DNA of 64,000 bases from Burkholderiales bacterium PBB3 (GCA_002256115.1 NKIK01000005.1:62001-126000); one strand, 5' to 3'; positions 1 to 10,100 are shown, numbered from the stretch's first letter. Made by a program: numbers and translations. The notes: generated from the sequence alone by a model not told the origin.

Positions 1-68
1 CGGGGTGGGCGGAAACGGCATGGTGCTGACTGTAATTTTCCATAATTATGAGTAATTACGATCGGCGC

Positions 69-105
69 GTAAAGCCCCGTCGCAGCAATTGCGGCGGGTG
101 TTTAC
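69..105. other. imperfect inverted repeat downstream of lgt
   Basis: The outer arms gtaaagccccgtcgc and gcggcgggtgtttac form an imperfect hairpin about 37 bases past the lgt stop. There is no T-run after it, so it is only a weak candidate for the end of the minus-strand lgt transcript. The AT-rich bases further left (about 30-60) could hold a promoter for a gene beyond the window. Confidence 0.3.
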
Positions 106-141
106 CCTGAAATCGAAGGAATGGTGTGCGCTGTGGCCCGC

Positions 142-957
142 TTACGCCGCAGCGCGGCGGCCATGCCACCACCATGCCACTGCGCCGCCCACAATCATGG
201 GCACGCACAGCCACTGGCCCATGCTCATCCCGGTTTGCTGCTGCAGCCACAGCAGGTGCGCATCGGGCTCACGGAAGAACTCGGCAATGAAGCGAAACAC
301 GCCGTAGCCCAGCAGGAAGGCAGAGGCCACCTGGCCCTGCTTGCGCTCTTTGCGGGCATACAGCCACAACAACACAAACAGCAAGATGCCTTCCATCAAG
401 AACTGGTAGACCTGCGAAGGATGGCGCGGCAGCGGGCCGCCATCGCGAAACACCATGCCCCAAGGCAGGTCCGGGTCGCTCAGGCGGCCCCACAGCTCGC
501 CATTGATAAAGTTACCCACGCGCCCGGCAGCCAGCCCGGTAGGCACGCAGGGCGCCACAAAATCCGCCACCTGCCAAAACGGCCGCTTGCGCGACACGCC
601 AAACCACACCATAGATGCGATCACACCCAGCATGCCGCCATGAAAACTCATGCCACCTTGCCACACGTAAAAGATCTCCAGCGGATGCGCAACGTAATAG
701 CCAGGCTTGTAAAACAGGCAGTAACCAATGCGCCCCCCCAGCACGACGCCCAGCACACCTAAAAACAGAATGTCTTCCACGTCCTTGAAAGCCCAAGCGC
801 TACTCCCTTGCAGCCGGTGAAACGGCGGGTGGCGCAGGCGCAAACGGCCCAGCCACATAAAGAGCGCAAAGGCCGCCAGGTAGGTCAGGCCATACCAATG
901 AATGGCGAAAGGCCCGATTTGCAGGGCCACAGGGTCAATTTGGGGGTGAATCAGCAT
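142..957 (-). CDS. lgt: prolipoprotein diacylglyceryl transferase Lgt
   Basis: Lgt transfers diacylglycerol from phosphatidylglycerol to the lipobox cysteine of prolipoproteins in the inner membrane, the first step of lipoprotein maturation. The 271-residue product has the usual family length, several hydrophobic segments, an HGGMLG segment in the middle and the Lgt signature [15 protein letters not shown] place the start at the ATG giving MLIHPQID; an ATG three codons upstream is also possible. The start lies inside the 3' end of the LysR gene (23-base overlap), so the two are probably co-transcribed. Regulation is not apparent. Confidence 0.95.
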   Translation of the reverse strand: MLIHPQIDPVALQIGPFAIHWYGLTYLAAFALFMWLGRLRLRHPPFHRLQGSSAWAFKDVEDILFLGVLGVVLGGRIGYCLFYKPGYYVAHPLEIFYVWQGGMSFHGGMLGVIASMVWFGVSRKRPFWQVADFVAPCVPTGLAAGRVGNFINGELWGRLSDPDLPWGMVFRDGGPLPRHPSQVYQFLMEGILLFVLLWLYARKERKQGQVASAFLLGYGVFRFIAEFFREPDAHLLWLQQQTGMSMGQWLCVPMIVGGAVAWWWHGRRAAA

Positions 958-1894
958 GGACGGCATTGTGCACGTTGGCAAAGCCCATAAAACGCTGCAG
1001 GCTGGGGCTGCTGCGCTGCCACACCAGACTGGTTTCGCAGCCAGGCACGGGAATGCGCTCAGCGCCGCGCCCTGCCCCTTGTACTTGGCGGTACACCACC
1101 CCACTGCGCTGAAACTGCTGCACGCTGGCCGGCACCCAGGCCACGCCCAGCCCGGCTGACACCAGATTGACGATGGTCTGCATCTGGATCGCTTCCTGGG
1201 CCACCACCGGCAGCTGGCCCGCATCGTGGTACATGCCAAAGATGGCGTCGTAGAGCGAAGGCACGATGCGGCGGGGAAAGCTCACCAGCGGCTGGGCCCA
1301 CACATCCGCTAGCCGCAGGGTTTTGCGCTGGGCCAAAGGGTGCGATTCAGGTAGCGCCAGTACTAAGGGCTCTTGCGCCACGGTCAGGCGCTGCAGACCC
1401 GGCACTGCAAAACCGCTGGCGTGCAGAATGAATCCGGCATCCACCTCATCAGCCTGCAACAGTTGCAATTGCACATCGCCCGTCGCCTCTACCAGGTCCA
1501 GTTGCACGCCCGGAAACTCCTGGCGAAACGCCATCACCCAAGGCGGCAGTATTGAAAAACCCACCGTCGACACAAAAGCCAGACGCAAACGACCCGACTC
1601 GCCACCGGCTAAGGCCCGCGCATCCAACACCACGGCCTTAGCTTGCTGCAAAAGCGCCTGCGCCTGCGGCAGCAGCGCCAGGCCCTGCGGCGTGAGTTGC
1701 ACGCTACGTTTGGTGCGAGCAAACAGCATCACGCCCAGGCTGCGCTCCAGTTGGGCAATCGCCTGGGTTAAAGGCGGCTGCGTCATGTGCAGACGCAAGG
1801 CCGCACGGCCAAAGTGCAGCTCTTCGGCCACGGTGACAAACTGGCGCCACAGGCGCAGCTCGATCCAGGGCAGTTGCGGGATGGGTTTACTCAT
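935..1894 (-). CDS. LysR-family transcriptional regulator
   Basis: A 319-residue LysR-type regulator. The N-terminal winged helix-turn-helix is clear ([20 protein letters not shown], then [17 protein letters not shown]), followed by a periplasmic-binding-protein-like co-inducer domain from about residue 90. I chose the ATG at 1894 (MSKPIPQL) over a TTG two codons upstream. It is divergent from ilvD, the usual arrangement for a LysR regulator and its target, but the effector cannot be read from sequence. A palindrome, ATATG-N5-CATAT, overlaps its start codon and may be its own operator. Its 3' end overlaps lgt. Confidence 0.9.
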   Translation of the reverse strand: MSKPIPQLPWIELRLWRQFVTVAEELHFGRAALRLHMTQPPLTQAIAQLERSLGVMLFARTKRSVQLTPQGLALLPQAQALLQQAKAVVLDARALAGGESGRLRLAFVSTVGFSILPPWVMAFRQEFPGVQLDLVEATGDVQLQLLQADEVDAGFILHASGFAVPGLQRLTVAQEPLVLALPESHPLAQRKTLRLADVWAQPLVSFPRRIVPSLYDAIFGMYHDAGQLPVVAQEAIQMQTIVNLVSAGLGVAWVPASVQQFQRSGVVYRQVQGAGRGAERIPVPGCETSLVWQRSSPSLQRFMGFANVHNAVHADSPPN

Positions 1895-1907
1895 ATGCAA
1901 AACATAT
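1893..1907. promoter_or_regulatory. candidate LysR operator palindrome
   Basis: ATATG-caaaa-CATAT is a perfect 5-base-arm palindrome of 15 bases covering the LysR start codon, in the divergent LysR/ilvD gap. Palindromes of about this size with an AT-rich T-N11-A core are typical LysR binding sites. Assignment to this regulator is inference from position. Confidence 0.45.
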
Positions 1908-2008
1908 TAATACACCTTGAAAAATGGATTGGAACGAATCACCGGCAGCGGGCATACTCCGGCCAGCTTTTTGAATAACGCCAGCTTGGCATCGCCGAAA
2001 GAGACACC

Positions 2009-3703
2009 ATGACCACCAAACCCATCGTCCTGAACCCCCGCAGCAAGAACATCACCGAAGGCAAGAGCCGCGCACCCAACCGCTCCATGTACTACGCGAT
2101 GGGCTACGAAGAAGGCGACTTCAAGAAGCCCATGGTCGGCGTGGCCAACGGCCACAGCACCATTACCCCCTGCAACAGCGGCCTGCAAAAGCTGGCGGAC
2201 GCGGCGATTGCCGGTATTGAAGAAGCCGGTGGCAACGCGCAGGTGTTCGGCACGCCGACGATCTCTGACGGCATGGCCATGGGCACTGAGGGCATGAAAT
2301 ACAGCCTGGTCAGCCGCGAAGTCATCAGCGATTGCATTGAAACCTGCGTGCAAGGCCAGTGGATGGACGGCATCGTCGTGGTCGGTGGCTGCGACAAGAA
2401 CATGCCCGGTGGCCTGATGGGCATGCTGCGCGCGAATGTGCCGGCCATCTATGTCTACGGTGGCACGATTCTGCCCGGCACCTACAAGGGCAAAGACTTG
2501 AATATCGTCAGTGTGTTTGAAGCCGTGGGCGAAAACGCTGCGGGCCGCATGAGCGACGAAGACCTGCTGCAAATCGAGCGCCGCGCCATTCCCGGCACCG
2601 GCTCCTGCGGCGGCATGTACACGGCCAACACCATGTCCTCCGCGTTTGAGGCCTTGGGCATCAGCTTGATCTATTCCAGCACCATGGCCAACCCGCACGA
2701 CGAGAAGATGAACTCGGCCAAGGAATCGGCCAAGGTGCTGGTGGAAGCGATCAAGAAGGACCTGAAGCCACGCGACATCGTGACGCGCAAGTCGATCGAG
2801 AACGCCGTGGCGGTGATCATGGCGACCGGTGGCTCCACCAACGCCGTGCTGCACTTTTTGGCCATCGCCCACGCGGCCGGTGTGGAGTGGACGATTGACG
2901 ACTTCGAGCGCGTGCGCGTCAAGACCCCCGTGCTGTGCGACCTGAAGCCCTCGGGCAAATACCTGGCGGTGGACCTGCACCGCGCCGGTGGCATCCCGCA
3001 AGTGATGAAGACGCTCCTGGTCGCGGGTCTGCTGCACGGTGACTGCATCACCATCACCGGCCAGACCGTGGCCGAAGTGTTGAAAGACATTCCCGATGTG
3101 CCGCGCGCCGATCAGGACGTGATCCGCCCCATCGACAAGCCCATGTACGCCCAAGGTCACTTGGCGATTCTGAAAGGCAATCTGAGCCCCGAGGGTGCAG
3201 TGGCCAAGATCACTGGCCTGAAGAATCCGGTAATGACCGGCCCAGCCCGTGTGTTTGAAGATGAGCAGTCTGCACTCAAGGCCATTCTGGACAACAAGAT
3301 CGTTCCCGGCGATGTGATGGTGCTGCGCTACCTGGGCCCCAAGGGCGGCCCTGGCATGCCCGAAATGCTGGCGCCCACTGGCGCGTTGATTGGTCAGGGT
3401 CTGGGCGAAAGCGTGGGCCTGATCACCGATGGCCGCTTCTCTGGCGGCACCTGGGGCATGGTGGTGGGCCACGTGGCGCCCGAAGCGGCGGCAGGTGGCG
3501 TGATTGCGCTGGTGGAAGAAGGTGACTCCATCACCATCGACTCCCGCCAGTTGATTCTGGAGTTGAATGTGCCCGAGGCCGAAATCGCCAAGCGCCGTGC
3601 GGCTTGGACTGCGCCCAAGCCACGCTACACGCGCGGTGTGCAGGCCAAGTTTGCGTTCAATGCTTCATCAGCCAGCAATGGCGCGGTGCTGGACAACTAC
3701 TAA
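2009..3703 (+). CDS. ilvD: dihydroxy-acid dehydratase IlvD
   Basis: IlvD dehydrates 2,3-dihydroxy-isovalerate and 2,3-dihydroxy-3-methylvalerate to the keto acids that become valine and isoleucine, using an Fe-S cluster. The 564 residues match the family along their length. The cluster cysteines lie in [10 protein letters not shown] and [15 protein letters not shown], and an early PCNSGL is present. The start ATG follows a purine-rich GAAAGAGA. It stands apart from ilvIHC, divergent from a LysR gene, and is closed by a hairpin terminator at 3733-3769. Confidence 0.97.
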   Translation: MTTKPIVLNPRSKNITEGKSRAPNRSMYYAMGYEEGDFKKPMVGVANGHSTITPCNSGLQKLADAAIAGIEEAGGNAQVFGTPTISDGMAMGTEGMKYSLVSREVISDCIETCVQGQWMDGIVVVGGCDKNMPGGLMGMLRANVPAIYVYGGTILPGTYKGKDLNIVSVFEAVGENAAGRMSDEDLLQIERRAIPGTGSCGGMYTANTMSSAFEALGISLIYSSTMANPHDEKMNSAKESAKVLVEAIKKDLKPRDIVTRKSIENAVAVIMATGGSTNAVLHFLAIAHAAGVEWTIDDFERVRVKTPVLCDLKPSGKYLAVDLHRAGGIPQVMKTLLVAGLLHGDCITITGQTVAEVLKDIPDVPRADQDVIRPIDKPMYAQGHLAILKGNLSPEGAVAKITGLKNPVMTGPARVFEDEQSALKAILDNKIVPGDVMVLRYLGPKGGPGMPEMLAPTGALIGQGLGESVGLITDGRFSGGTWGMVVGHVAPEAAAGGVIALVEEGDSITIDSRQLILELNVPEAEIAKRRAAWTAPKPRYTRGVQAKFAFNASSASNGAVLDNY

Positions 3704-3732
3704 TCCAGTCTGCGGGCCAGTCAGCCCATGGG

Positions 3733-3769
3733 AAAGCGCCCTGGCAGGCTTCTGCTAGCGGCGCTTTTT
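3733..3769 (+). terminator. rho-independent terminator of ilvD
   Basis: The stem aaagcgcc/ggcgcttt (3733-3740, 3760-3767) holds an inner ctggcag/ctgctag pairing and is followed by a run of T. It also covers the last codon of the minus-strand Trp-rich gene, so the end of that gene and the ilvD terminator share the same bases. Confidence 0.8.
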
Positions 3770-4003
3770 ACTATTGCTCAGCGTGCCAATCGCTTCGCGG
3801 TTTTTGTCAATGCGTGCCTGGCGGCGCTCATCTTCGCGCTGCATCGCCTTCTTCTTGGTCCACCCGGTAGAGTCAGCCCAAGCCCACCAAGCGGAAGCAA
3901 GGCCAAAGGGCGCTAGGGCGACCCACCACGACCAATTCGCCACCGGGTCAATTTCCAGGTATTTCATCAACAATAAAACGACGCCCAAGCCAACTGCATA
4001 CAT
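3755..4003 (-). CDS. small Trp-rich membrane protein
   Basis: An 82-residue protein starting MYAVGLGVVLLLMKYLEIDP, with a first hydrophobic helix (about residues 2-14) and a second tryptophan-rich one (VANWSWWVALAPFGLASAWW, about 19-38), then a very basic, charged tail ending in KKRR. It matches the short Trp-rich protein family of Comamonadaceae, whose function I do not know. The ATG at 4003 is preceded by a strong AAGGAGAG ribosome site, so I prefer it to longer alternatives. Confidence 0.8.
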   Translation of the reverse strand: MYAVGLGVVLLLMKYLEIDPVANWSWWVALAPFGLASAWWAWADSTGWTKKKAMQREDERRQARIDKNREAIGTLSNSKKRR

Positions 4004-4101
4004 AGTGCTCTCCTTGCAGCGAATGGCCAATGTCAGCCATTGGTCAACCACCCGCCTTACAATTTCGTTGAACGACTGTAACCCAACCGAAGAGGATCAC
4101 C

Positions 4102-4416
4102 ATGAAACGTGTTTTGTTCCCCGCCTTGATCAGTGCTGCTGCCCTCTTGGCCGTAGCACCTGCTTTTGCAGATCAGGCTTTGGCAACCTCCAAAAATTGT
4201 ATGGCTTGCCACGCAGTCGACAAAAAACTGGTGGGGCCTGCTTTCAAAGATGTCGCAGCCAAGTACAAAAGCGATAAAACAGCCGCTGACAAGTTGGCCG
4301 TCAAAGTCATCAAAGGCGGCAGCGGTGCTTGGGGCGCAGTGCCCATGCCAGCCAATCCGCAAGTGAACGATGCCGAGGCCAAAAAACTGGTTGCCTGGGT
4401 ACTAAGCCAGAAGTGA
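4102..4416 (+). CDS. periplasmic class I cytochrome c
   Basis: A 104-residue c-type cytochrome with a signal peptide (about residues 1-23, cut after AFA), the haem site CMACH at residues 33-37 and a likely axial methionine at 82 in VPMPAN. Size and the short methionine loop resemble cytochrome c551/c8, a small soluble carrier between the bc1 complex and terminal oxidases. It has a GAGGATC ribosome site and a good terminator just after it, so it is probably monocistronic. Confidence 0.92.
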   Translation: MKRVLFPALISAAALLAVAPAFADQALATSKNCMACHAVDKKLVGPAFKDVAAKYKSDKTAADKLAVKVIKGGSGAWGAVPMPANPQVNDAEAKKLVAWVLSQK

Positions 4417-4444
4417 TTTTTGCGGCTTTCAAACCGCACTATGC

Positions 4445-4472
4445 AAAAAGCCCACAACTGTGTGGGCTTTTT
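4445..4472 (+). terminator. terminator after cytochrome c
   Basis: Perfect 12-base stem aaaaagcccaca/tgtgggcttttt with a 4-base loop. The stem carries both A and T runs, so it can stop transcription from either side; it serves the cytochrome gene and could also stop reading from acs. Confidence 0.9.
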
Positions 4473-4481
4473 GCTTTCTGG

Positions 4482-4523
4482 CCCGTGGATAGTGCGGGAG
4501 CAGCTCCTAATTTTATAGCAATT
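4482..4523 (-). repeat. dispersed repeat family A, intergenic copy 1
   Basis: Contains the 19-base core ggatagtgcgggagcagct (4487-4505) followed by cctaattttatagca. It lies between the cytochrome c terminator and the acs stop codon. See the finding on family A; I take the agctgctcccgcactatcc reading as forward. Confidence 0.85.
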
Positions 4524-4543
4524 TAGATATCACAATTTGGATA

Positions 4544-6541
4544 TCAATAGGCCTGACCTAGTTGATCCAGGATAGCGGGATTCTCCAACGTAGAAGTGTC
4601 TTGCGTCACCGCCTCGCCCTTGGCCAGCGAGCGCAGCAGGCGGCGCATGATCTTGCCACTTCGGGTCTTGGGCAAATTCTCGCCAAAGCGGATGTCTTTG
4701 GGCTTGGCGATTGGGCCGATTTCCTTGGCAACCCAGTCACGCAATTCTTTCGCAATCGCCTTGGCCTCGTCGCCCTTGGGCATGGGACGCTTGAGCACAA
4801 CGAAGGCGCAAATCGCCTCGCCCGTCAGATCATCGGGACGGCCCACCACGGCAGCCTCGGCCACCAGATCGGTTTTGGAGACCAGCGCCGATTCGATTTC
4901 CATCGTGCCCATGCGGTGGCCGGACACGTTCAGCACATCGTCAATACGGCCGGTGATGCGGAAGTAGCCGCGGTCGGCGCTGCGCACCGCGCCATCGCCC
5001 GCCAGGTACAACTTGCCACCCATTTCTTCGGGGAAGTAGGCTTTCTTGAAACGCTCAGGATCATTCCAGATCGTACGAATCATCGACGGCCAGGGGCGCT
5101 TGACCACCAGAATGCCGCCCGTGCCATTGGCAATGTCGTTGCCCAGCTCATCAACTATCGCGGCCATGATGCCGGGCAGCGGCAGCGTACAGCTACCGGG
5201 CACCAGTGGCGTAGCGCCAGGCAGCGGCGTCATCATGTGGCCGCCGGTTTCGGTCTGCCAGAAGGTGTCGACGATGGGGCACTTCTCATGGCCCACATTT
5301 TTGTAGTACCACATCCATGCCTCGGGGTTGATGGGCTCGCCCACCGAACCCAGGATGCGCAGGCTGCTGAGGTCTGAACGGTCCGGGTGCACGGCCGCAT
5401 CGCTTTCGGCTGCCTTGATGAGCGAGCGGATCGCAGTCGGTGCCGTGTAGAAGATCGTGCACTTGTGGCGCTCAATCATTTGCCAGAAGCGGCCCGCGTT
5501 GGGGAAGGTCGGCACGCCTTCAAAAATGATTTGCGTTGCACCCGCAGCCAACGGGCCGTAGGCCACATAGGTGTGGCCGGTGATCCAGCCGATGTCGGCG
5601 GTGCACCAGAATACGTCGGTGGGCTTCAGGTCAAAGGTCCAGTCCATCGTTAGCTTGGCCCAGAGCAGATAGCCGCCTGTGGAGTGCTGCACGCCCTTGG
5701 GCTTGCCGGTGGAGCCGGAGGTGTAAAGGATGAACAGCGGGTGCTCCGCGCCTACCGGCACAGGCGCGCATTCGGTGCTCTTACCAGCCAGCGCTTCAGT
5801 GAAAGTCTTGTCGCGACCCGCGACCATGTTGCAAGCGGTCTGGGTGCGCTGGTAAACGTAAACGTTCTTGATGGTGTCGCAGCCGCCCATCGCCAGACCG
5901 TCATCCACGATGGCCTTGAGCGGTAACTCTTTGCCGCCACGCATCTGGTAGTTACTGGTGATCACCGCCACCGCGCCCGCGTCGATGATGCGTTCTTGCA
6001 AAGCCTTGGCCGAGAAGCCACCAAACACCACGCTGTGGGTGGCCCCAATGCGGGCGCAGGCCTGCATGGCGATTACGCCCTCCAGTGTCATGGGCATGTA
6101 AATCAAAACACGGTCGCCCTTTTGCACGCCGTCGGCCTTGAGCACATTGGCAAACTGGCTCACCTTGGCCAGCAGTTCCTTGTAAGTGGTCTTGGTGACC
6201 GTGCCGTCATCGGCTTCAAAGATTACCGCCACCTTGTTTTCGGTGGGTGTGCCCATGTGCTTGTCTAGGCAGTTGGCCGATGCATTGAGTTCGCCGTCGT
6301 CAAACCATTGGTAGAACGGCGCGTTCGACTCGTCCAGCGTGCGCGTGAACGGCTTGTTCCAGACCACGTTCTCGCGCGCCAAGCGCGCCCAGAAGCCCTC
6401 GAAGTCTTGCTCCGCTTCGGCGCACAAAGCGTTGTAGGCATCCATACCTGAAATGCGGGCGGCCTTGACGGTGGCTTCAGTGGGGAAGAAAACTCGGTTC
6501 TCAACCAGGACGGATTGGATGGCTGACGAAGATGTACTCAT
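4544..6541 (-). CDS. acs: acetyl-CoA synthetase (AMP-forming)
   Basis: Acs activates acetate to acetyl-CoA through acetyl-AMP. The 665 residues show the adenylation motif [11 protein letters not shown], the ACAS N-terminal region, and near the C-terminus [10 protein letters not shown], whose lysine is the site of reversible acetylation in this family. The ATG giving MSTSSSAI is preceded by an AGGAGAC ribosome site, so it is preferred to an upstream extension. It is divergent from the UPF0114 gene with about 140 bases between them. Confidence 0.97.
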   Translation of the reverse strand: MSTSSSAIQSVLVENRVFFPTEATVKAARISGMDAYNALCAEAEQDFEGFWARLARENVVWNKPFTRTLDESNAPFYQWFDDGELNASANCLDKHMGTPTENKVAVIFEADDGTVTKTTYKELLAKVSQFANVLKADGVQKGDRVLIYMPMTLEGVIAMQACARIGATHSVVFGGFSAKALQERIIDAGAVAVITSNYQMRGGKELPLKAIVDDGLAMGGCDTIKNVYVYQRTQTACNMVAGRDKTFTEALAGKSTECAPVPVGAEHPLFILYTSGSTGKPKGVQHSTGGYLLWAKLTMDWTFDLKPTDVFWCTADIGWITGHTYVAYGPLAAGATQIIFEGVPTFPNAGRFWQMIERHKCTIFYTAPTAIRSLIKAAESDAAVHPDRSDLSSLRILGSVGEPINPEAWMWYYKNVGHEKCPIVDTFWQTETGGHMMTPLPGATPLVPGSCTLPLPGIMAAIVDELGNDIANGTGGILVVKRPWPSMIRTIWNDPERFKKAYFPEEMGGKLYLAGDGAVRSADRGYFRITGRIDDVLNVSGHRMGTMEIESALVSKTDLVAEAAVVGRPDDLTGEAICAFVVLKRPMPKGDEAKAIAKELRDWVAKEIGPIAKPKDIRFGENLPKTRSGKIMRRLLRSLAKGEAVTQDTSTLENPAILDQLGQAY

Positions 6542-6680
6542 GGATGTCTCCTGCGTATATAAATTTTTTTGGATCGGGCGGATATTGTTGGATTGCACTT
6601 ACATATCACTGACTCAAAACTCCCAGCGTCACACAAGACTTTTACAATCACTGCTTTAACCCAATGACGCGAAAAACTCC

Positions 6681-7313
6681 ATGAGCCACCCTCCAGCACC
6701 CGCCAAAGCACCGGCATCCATGAATCTTTTGTCCAAGATTATTTTCTCCAGCCGTTGGTTGCAACTGCCACTCTATTTGGGACTCATCGCGGCACAGGCT
6801 GTGTATGTATTTCACTTCTGGGTCGAGTTAGTGCACTTGCTGGAGGCGGCTTTTGGTAACCAACACGCGCTTGCAGAACTGGTTAAAAGCGTGGGCTACA
6901 AAGAGTCCCTGAAGGACGCACTGCCGGTTACCGCGCTGAATGAGACCATCATCATGTTGGTGGTTTTGGCGCTGATTGACGTGGTCATGATTTCCAATCT
7001 TTTGATCATGGTCATAGTGGGCGGTTACGAGACTTTTGTGTCGCGCATGAACCTGAGTGAGCATCCTGACCAGCCCGAGTGGCTCAGCCATGTCAATGCG
7101 TCAGTGCTCAAAGTGAAGCTCGCTACGGCCATCATCGGCATCAGCTCTATTCATTTGCTGAAAACTTTTATCAATGCAGAACAGTACACCGACAAGGTCT
7201 TGATCGCACAAACGGTCATTCACATCACATTTTTGTTGTCGGCAATGGCCATTGCCTACACCGACAAACTCATGGCCCACAGCCCAGCCCCCCACAAAGA
7301 CAACCAACATTGA
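6681..7313 (+). CDS. YqhA/UPF0114 family membrane protein
   Basis: A 210-residue integral membrane protein with about four hydrophobic segments (LPLYLGLIAAQAVYVF, IIMLVVLALIDVVMISNLLI, LATAIIGISSIHLL, and a C-terminal ITFLLSAMAIAYTD). It matches the UPF0114 (YqhA, TIGR00645) family, whose function is not established. The start ATG at 6681 leaves a short hydrophilic Pro/Ala-rich N-terminus. The fumarase gene follows after 30 bases in the same direction, so they may be co-transcribed. Confidence 0.85.
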   Translation: MSHPPAPAKAPASMNLLSKIIFSSRWLQLPLYLGLIAAQAVYVFHFWVELVHLLEAAFGNQHALAELVKSVGYKESLKDALPVTALNETIIMLVVLALIDVVMISNLLIMVIVGGYETFVSRMNLSEHPDQPEWLSHVNASVLKVKLATAIIGISSIHLLKTFINAEQYTDKVLIAQTVIHITFLLSAMAIAYTDKLMAHSPAPHKDNQH

Positions 7314-7343
7314 TACTGGGGCAACGACCCCGGCCATACCACT

Positions 7344-8894
7344 ATGACCACCATTCGCCAAGCTGACCTGATCGAATCCGTCTCTGCCGCACTGCAGTAC
7401 ATCAGCTACTACCACCCCGCCGACTACATCGCCCACTTGGCCCGCGCTCACGAGCGCGAGCAAAGCCCCGCAGCCAAGGACGCCATCGCGCAGATCCTGA
7501 CCAACAGCAAGATGAGCGCCACGGGCCACCGCCCGATCTGCCAGGACACCGGCATCGTCAACGTGTTCCTCAAAGTCGGCATGGATGTGCGCTGGGAGGG
7601 TTTTACCGGCAGCCTGGACGATGCTATCAACGAAGGCGTGCGCCAGGGCTACAACCACCCGGACAACACACTGCGCGCGTCCGTCGTTGCTGACCCTGAA
7701 TTCTTGCGCAAGAACACCAAGGACAACACGCCTGCGGTGATCTTCACTGAGCTGGTGCCTGGCAACACGATTGACATCACTGTCGCTGCAAAGGGCGGTG
7801 GCAGCGAGAACAAGAGCAAGATGTACATGCTCAACCCCGGCGACAGCGTGGTCGACTGGGTCTTGAAGACCGTGCCGACGATGGGCGCGGGCTGGTGTCC
7901 GCCCGGCATGTTGGGTATTGGCATTGGCGGCACGGCCGAAAAAGCCGTGCTGATGGCTAAGGAAAGCCTAATGGACGACCTGGACATGTATGAGTTGCAG
8001 GCCAAGCAGGCCTCTGGCGCTGAGATGGATAAAGTCGAAAAACTGCGCCTGGAGCTGTTCGAGAAGGTCAACGCACTGGGTATTGGCGCGCAAGGCCTGG
8101 GCGGCCTGACGACCGTGCTGGACGTCAAGATCAAGATGTACCCCACGCACGCAGCGAGCAAACCGATTGCGATGATCCCGAACTGCGCCGCGACACGCCA
8201 CGCCCATTTTGTGATGGACGGCAGCGGCCCCGTTTACCTGACCCCACCGTCGCTGGATCTGTGGCCCAACGTCAACTGGACACCCGATTACGTAAAGAGC
8301 AAAAAGGTGGACTTAAATACCTTGACGCCTGCCGAAGTGGCCAGTTGGACACCCGGCCAAACTCTTTTGCTGAACGGCAAGATGCTGACCGGCCGCGACG
8401 CCGCGCACAAACGCATCAAGGACATGCTGGCCAAGGGCGAAAAGCTACCCGTAGATTTCACCAACCGCGTGATCTATTACGTCGGCCCGGTCGATCCGAT
8501 CAAGGGCGAAGCCGTCGGCCCCGCAGGCCCCACTACGGCGACCCGTATGGACGGCTTTACAGAGATGATGCTGGCGCAGACCGGCCTGATCTCGATGGTC
8601 GGCAAGGCCGAGCGCGGCCCGGTCGCGATTGAGGCGATCAAGAAGCACAAAAGCGCTTACCTGATGGCCGTAGGCGGCGCTGCGTACCTGGTGTCCAAGG
8701 CGATCAAACACGCCGAAGTGGTGGGCTTTGCCGACCTGGGCATGGAAGCGATTTACGAATTTGACGTGGTCGACATGCCGGTCACCGTGGCGGTGGATTC
8801 GGGCGGTACCAGCGCCCACATCACCGGCCCCGCTGAATGGCAAAGGAAAATTGCCACGGGCGAGTTCAAAAGCATTCCCGTCACCTCGCGATAA
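7344..8894 (+). CDS. fumA: class I (Fe-S) fumarate hydratase
   Basis: A 516-residue single-chain iron-sulfur fumarase that interconverts fumarate and malate in the TCA cycle. It has the N-terminal class I domain with PICQDTGIVNVF, the GIGIGGTAEKAV stretch, a second conserved cysteine in PNCAATRHAHF, and the C-terminal beta domain (GPTTATRMDGF, SGGTSAHITG). It is oxygen-sensitive and unrelated to class II FumC. murI follows after 22 bases. Confidence 0.93.
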   Translation: MTTIRQADLIESVSAALQYISYYHPADYIAHLARAHEREQSPAAKDAIAQILTNSKMSATGHRPICQDTGIVNVFLKVGMDVRWEGFTGSLDDAINEGVRQGYNHPDNTLRASVVADPEFLRKNTKDNTPAVIFTELVPGNTIDITVAAKGGGSENKSKMYMLNPGDSVVDWVLKTVPTMGAGWCPPGMLGIGIGGTAEKAVLMAKESLMDDLDMYELQAKQASGAEMDKVEKLRLELFEKVNALGIGAQGLGGLTTVLDVKIKMYPTHAASKPIAMIPNCAATRHAHFVMDGSGPVYLTPPSLDLWPNVNWTPDYVKSKKVDLNTLTPAEVASWTPGQTLLLNGKMLTGRDAAHKRIKDMLAKGEKLPVDFTNRVIYYVGPVDPIKGEAVGPAGPTTATRMDGFTEMMLAQTGLISMVGKAERGPVAIEAIKKHKSAYLMAVGGAAYLVSKAIKHAEVVGFADLGMEAIYEFDVVDMPVTVAVDSGGTSAHITGPAEWQRKIATGEFKSIPVTSR

Positions 8895-8916
8895 GCAAGC
8901 TGCACTGAGCGCGTCC

Positions 8917-9786
8917 ATGTCCACATCCTCAGGACCCGCGTCGCCCATCGGTGTTTTTGACAGCGGCATTGGCGGCATCAGCGTATTGCGTGCGCTGCAC
9001 GCCGAGCTTCCGTTAGAGAGGTTTGTGTACGTGGCCGATGCCGGCCATGCACCCTATGGTGAGCGTGACGATGCGTATTTGCTGGCACGCGCACACGCCG
9101 TCACGCGCTACCTGATCGAGCGCCACACTGTCAAGGCATTGGTGGTCGCCTGCAATACCGCCACTGCGGCGGCTATCCGGGAATTGCGGCAAACCTACCC
9201 CGATTTGCCAATCGTAGGCATTGAACCAGCCTTAAAACCTGCGGCGGCGGTCAGCAAAACCGGCCTGATCGGCGTCATGGCGACCCGTGGCACGCTAAAC
9301 AGCGATAAATTTGGCAATTTGCTGCAGTCCTTGCGGGGTGCTGCCACCTTTGTACTGCAGCCCTGCGATGGCCTGGCCGACGCCATTGAGCACAATGACG
9401 CTATCAAAATAGAAGCACTCTGCATTCAATATACCCAGGCCATGGGCGCATTTGGCTTGAAATTGGGCGAAATGGACACTTTGGTGCTGGGGTGTACCCA
9501 CTACCCCTTTATTGCAGACCAACTTAGTGCAAAAGTGGGCACAGATGTCGTGTATTTGGAAGGCGGTGTCCCCGTTGCACGGCAAACACGACGCCTGCTG
9601 ACAGAGCGCCAGGCATTGGCACCAGAACAGACGCGGCCAGGTGCCCAAACGGAAAGATTGGCGTTCTTTTCGACCGGAGACGCCACCGCCTTGGCAATGG
9701 CATCCCTGCGCTGGATGGGAAGAAACGTAGCGGCCAACGCCATTGACATCCCCAACCTGCAAGCCGCAAGAAGATTAGCATGTTGA
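8917..9786 (+). CDS. murI: glutamate racemase MurI
   Basis: MurI makes D-glutamate for peptidoglycan. The 289 residues include DSGIGG near the N-terminus and the two catalytic cysteines in VACNTATA (Cys79) and LGCTHYPF (Cys193). The start ATG (MSTSSGPASPIGVFDSG) is 22 bases after the fumarase stop. Residues DAIKIEA are encoded by an 18-base stretch (9400-9417) identical to part of the family A repeat in nadE. The alignment around it needs no insertion, so it may be a remnant or chance. Confidence 0.95.
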   Translation: MSTSSGPASPIGVFDSGIGGISVLRALHAELPLERFVYVADAGHAPYGERDDAYLLARAHAVTRYLIERHTVKALVVACNTATAAAIRELRQTYPDLPIVGIEPALKPAAAVSKTGLIGVMATRGTLNSDKFGNLLQSLRGAATFVLQPCDGLADAIEHNDAIKIEALCIQYTQAMGAFGLKLGEMDTLVLGCTHYPFIADQLSAKVGTDVVYLEGGVPVARQTRRLLTERQALAPEQTRPGAQTERLAFFSTGDATALAMASLRWMGRNVAANAIDIPNLQAARRLAC

Positions 9787-9804
9787 TGATTGGGTGGCGT
9801 TTGT

Positions 9805-9881
9805 TGGCGTGCCCGGAGGGGATCGAACCCCCGACCCACAGCTTAGAAGGCTGTTGCTCTATCCGACTGAGCTACGGGCAC
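9805..9881 (-). tRNA. tRNA-Arg (anticodon TCT)
   Basis: On the minus strand this folds as a standard cloverleaf. The acceptor stem is gtgcccg/cgggcac, the D arm gctcagtcggatagagc, the anticodon arm acagc-cttctaa-gctgt (anticodon TCT) and the T arm has gttcgatcc. Discriminator G and an encoded CCA (9805-9807) are present. Confidence 0.96.
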
Positions 9882-9931
9882 AAAGAACAAAGGCCCCAAA
9901 GCGAAATCACTTTAGAGCCTTATTGATATGT

Positions 9932-10008
9932 TGGTCGGAGTACAAGGATTCGAACCTTGGACCCCCTGGTCCCAAACCAGGTGCGCTACCAGACTGCGCC
10001 ACACTCCG
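9932..10008 (-). tRNA. tRNA-Pro (anticodon TGG)
   Basis: The minus-strand cloverleaf has acceptor cggagtg pairing with tactccg (one G-T pair), anticodon arm cctgg-tttggga-ccagg (anticodon TGG), T loop gttcgaatc, discriminator A and encoded CCA. It lies upstream of tRNA-Arg on the same strand, 50 bases apart, so they are probably one transcript. A TAGAAT-like -10 sits at 10018-10023. Confidence 0.96.
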
Positions 10009-10100
10009 ACAGCCAATATTCTAACCTGCCAAAGTCGGCTATCCGGGTGGGAGCGAAAAAATTTTGCATCCGCGCTGAGCCCCTTGGCCGTCGTCTAAAC

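Noticed and set aside
1907-3472. Long open frame (521 codons) antisense to ilvD
   Set aside because: His/Gly/Ala-rich shadow of the ilvD codons; no family resemblance. IlvD is certain on the other strand.
9805-10008. tRNA pair as an integration site for a mobile element
   Set aside because: No integrase, no direct repeat of a tRNA 3' end, and both flanks are core genes.
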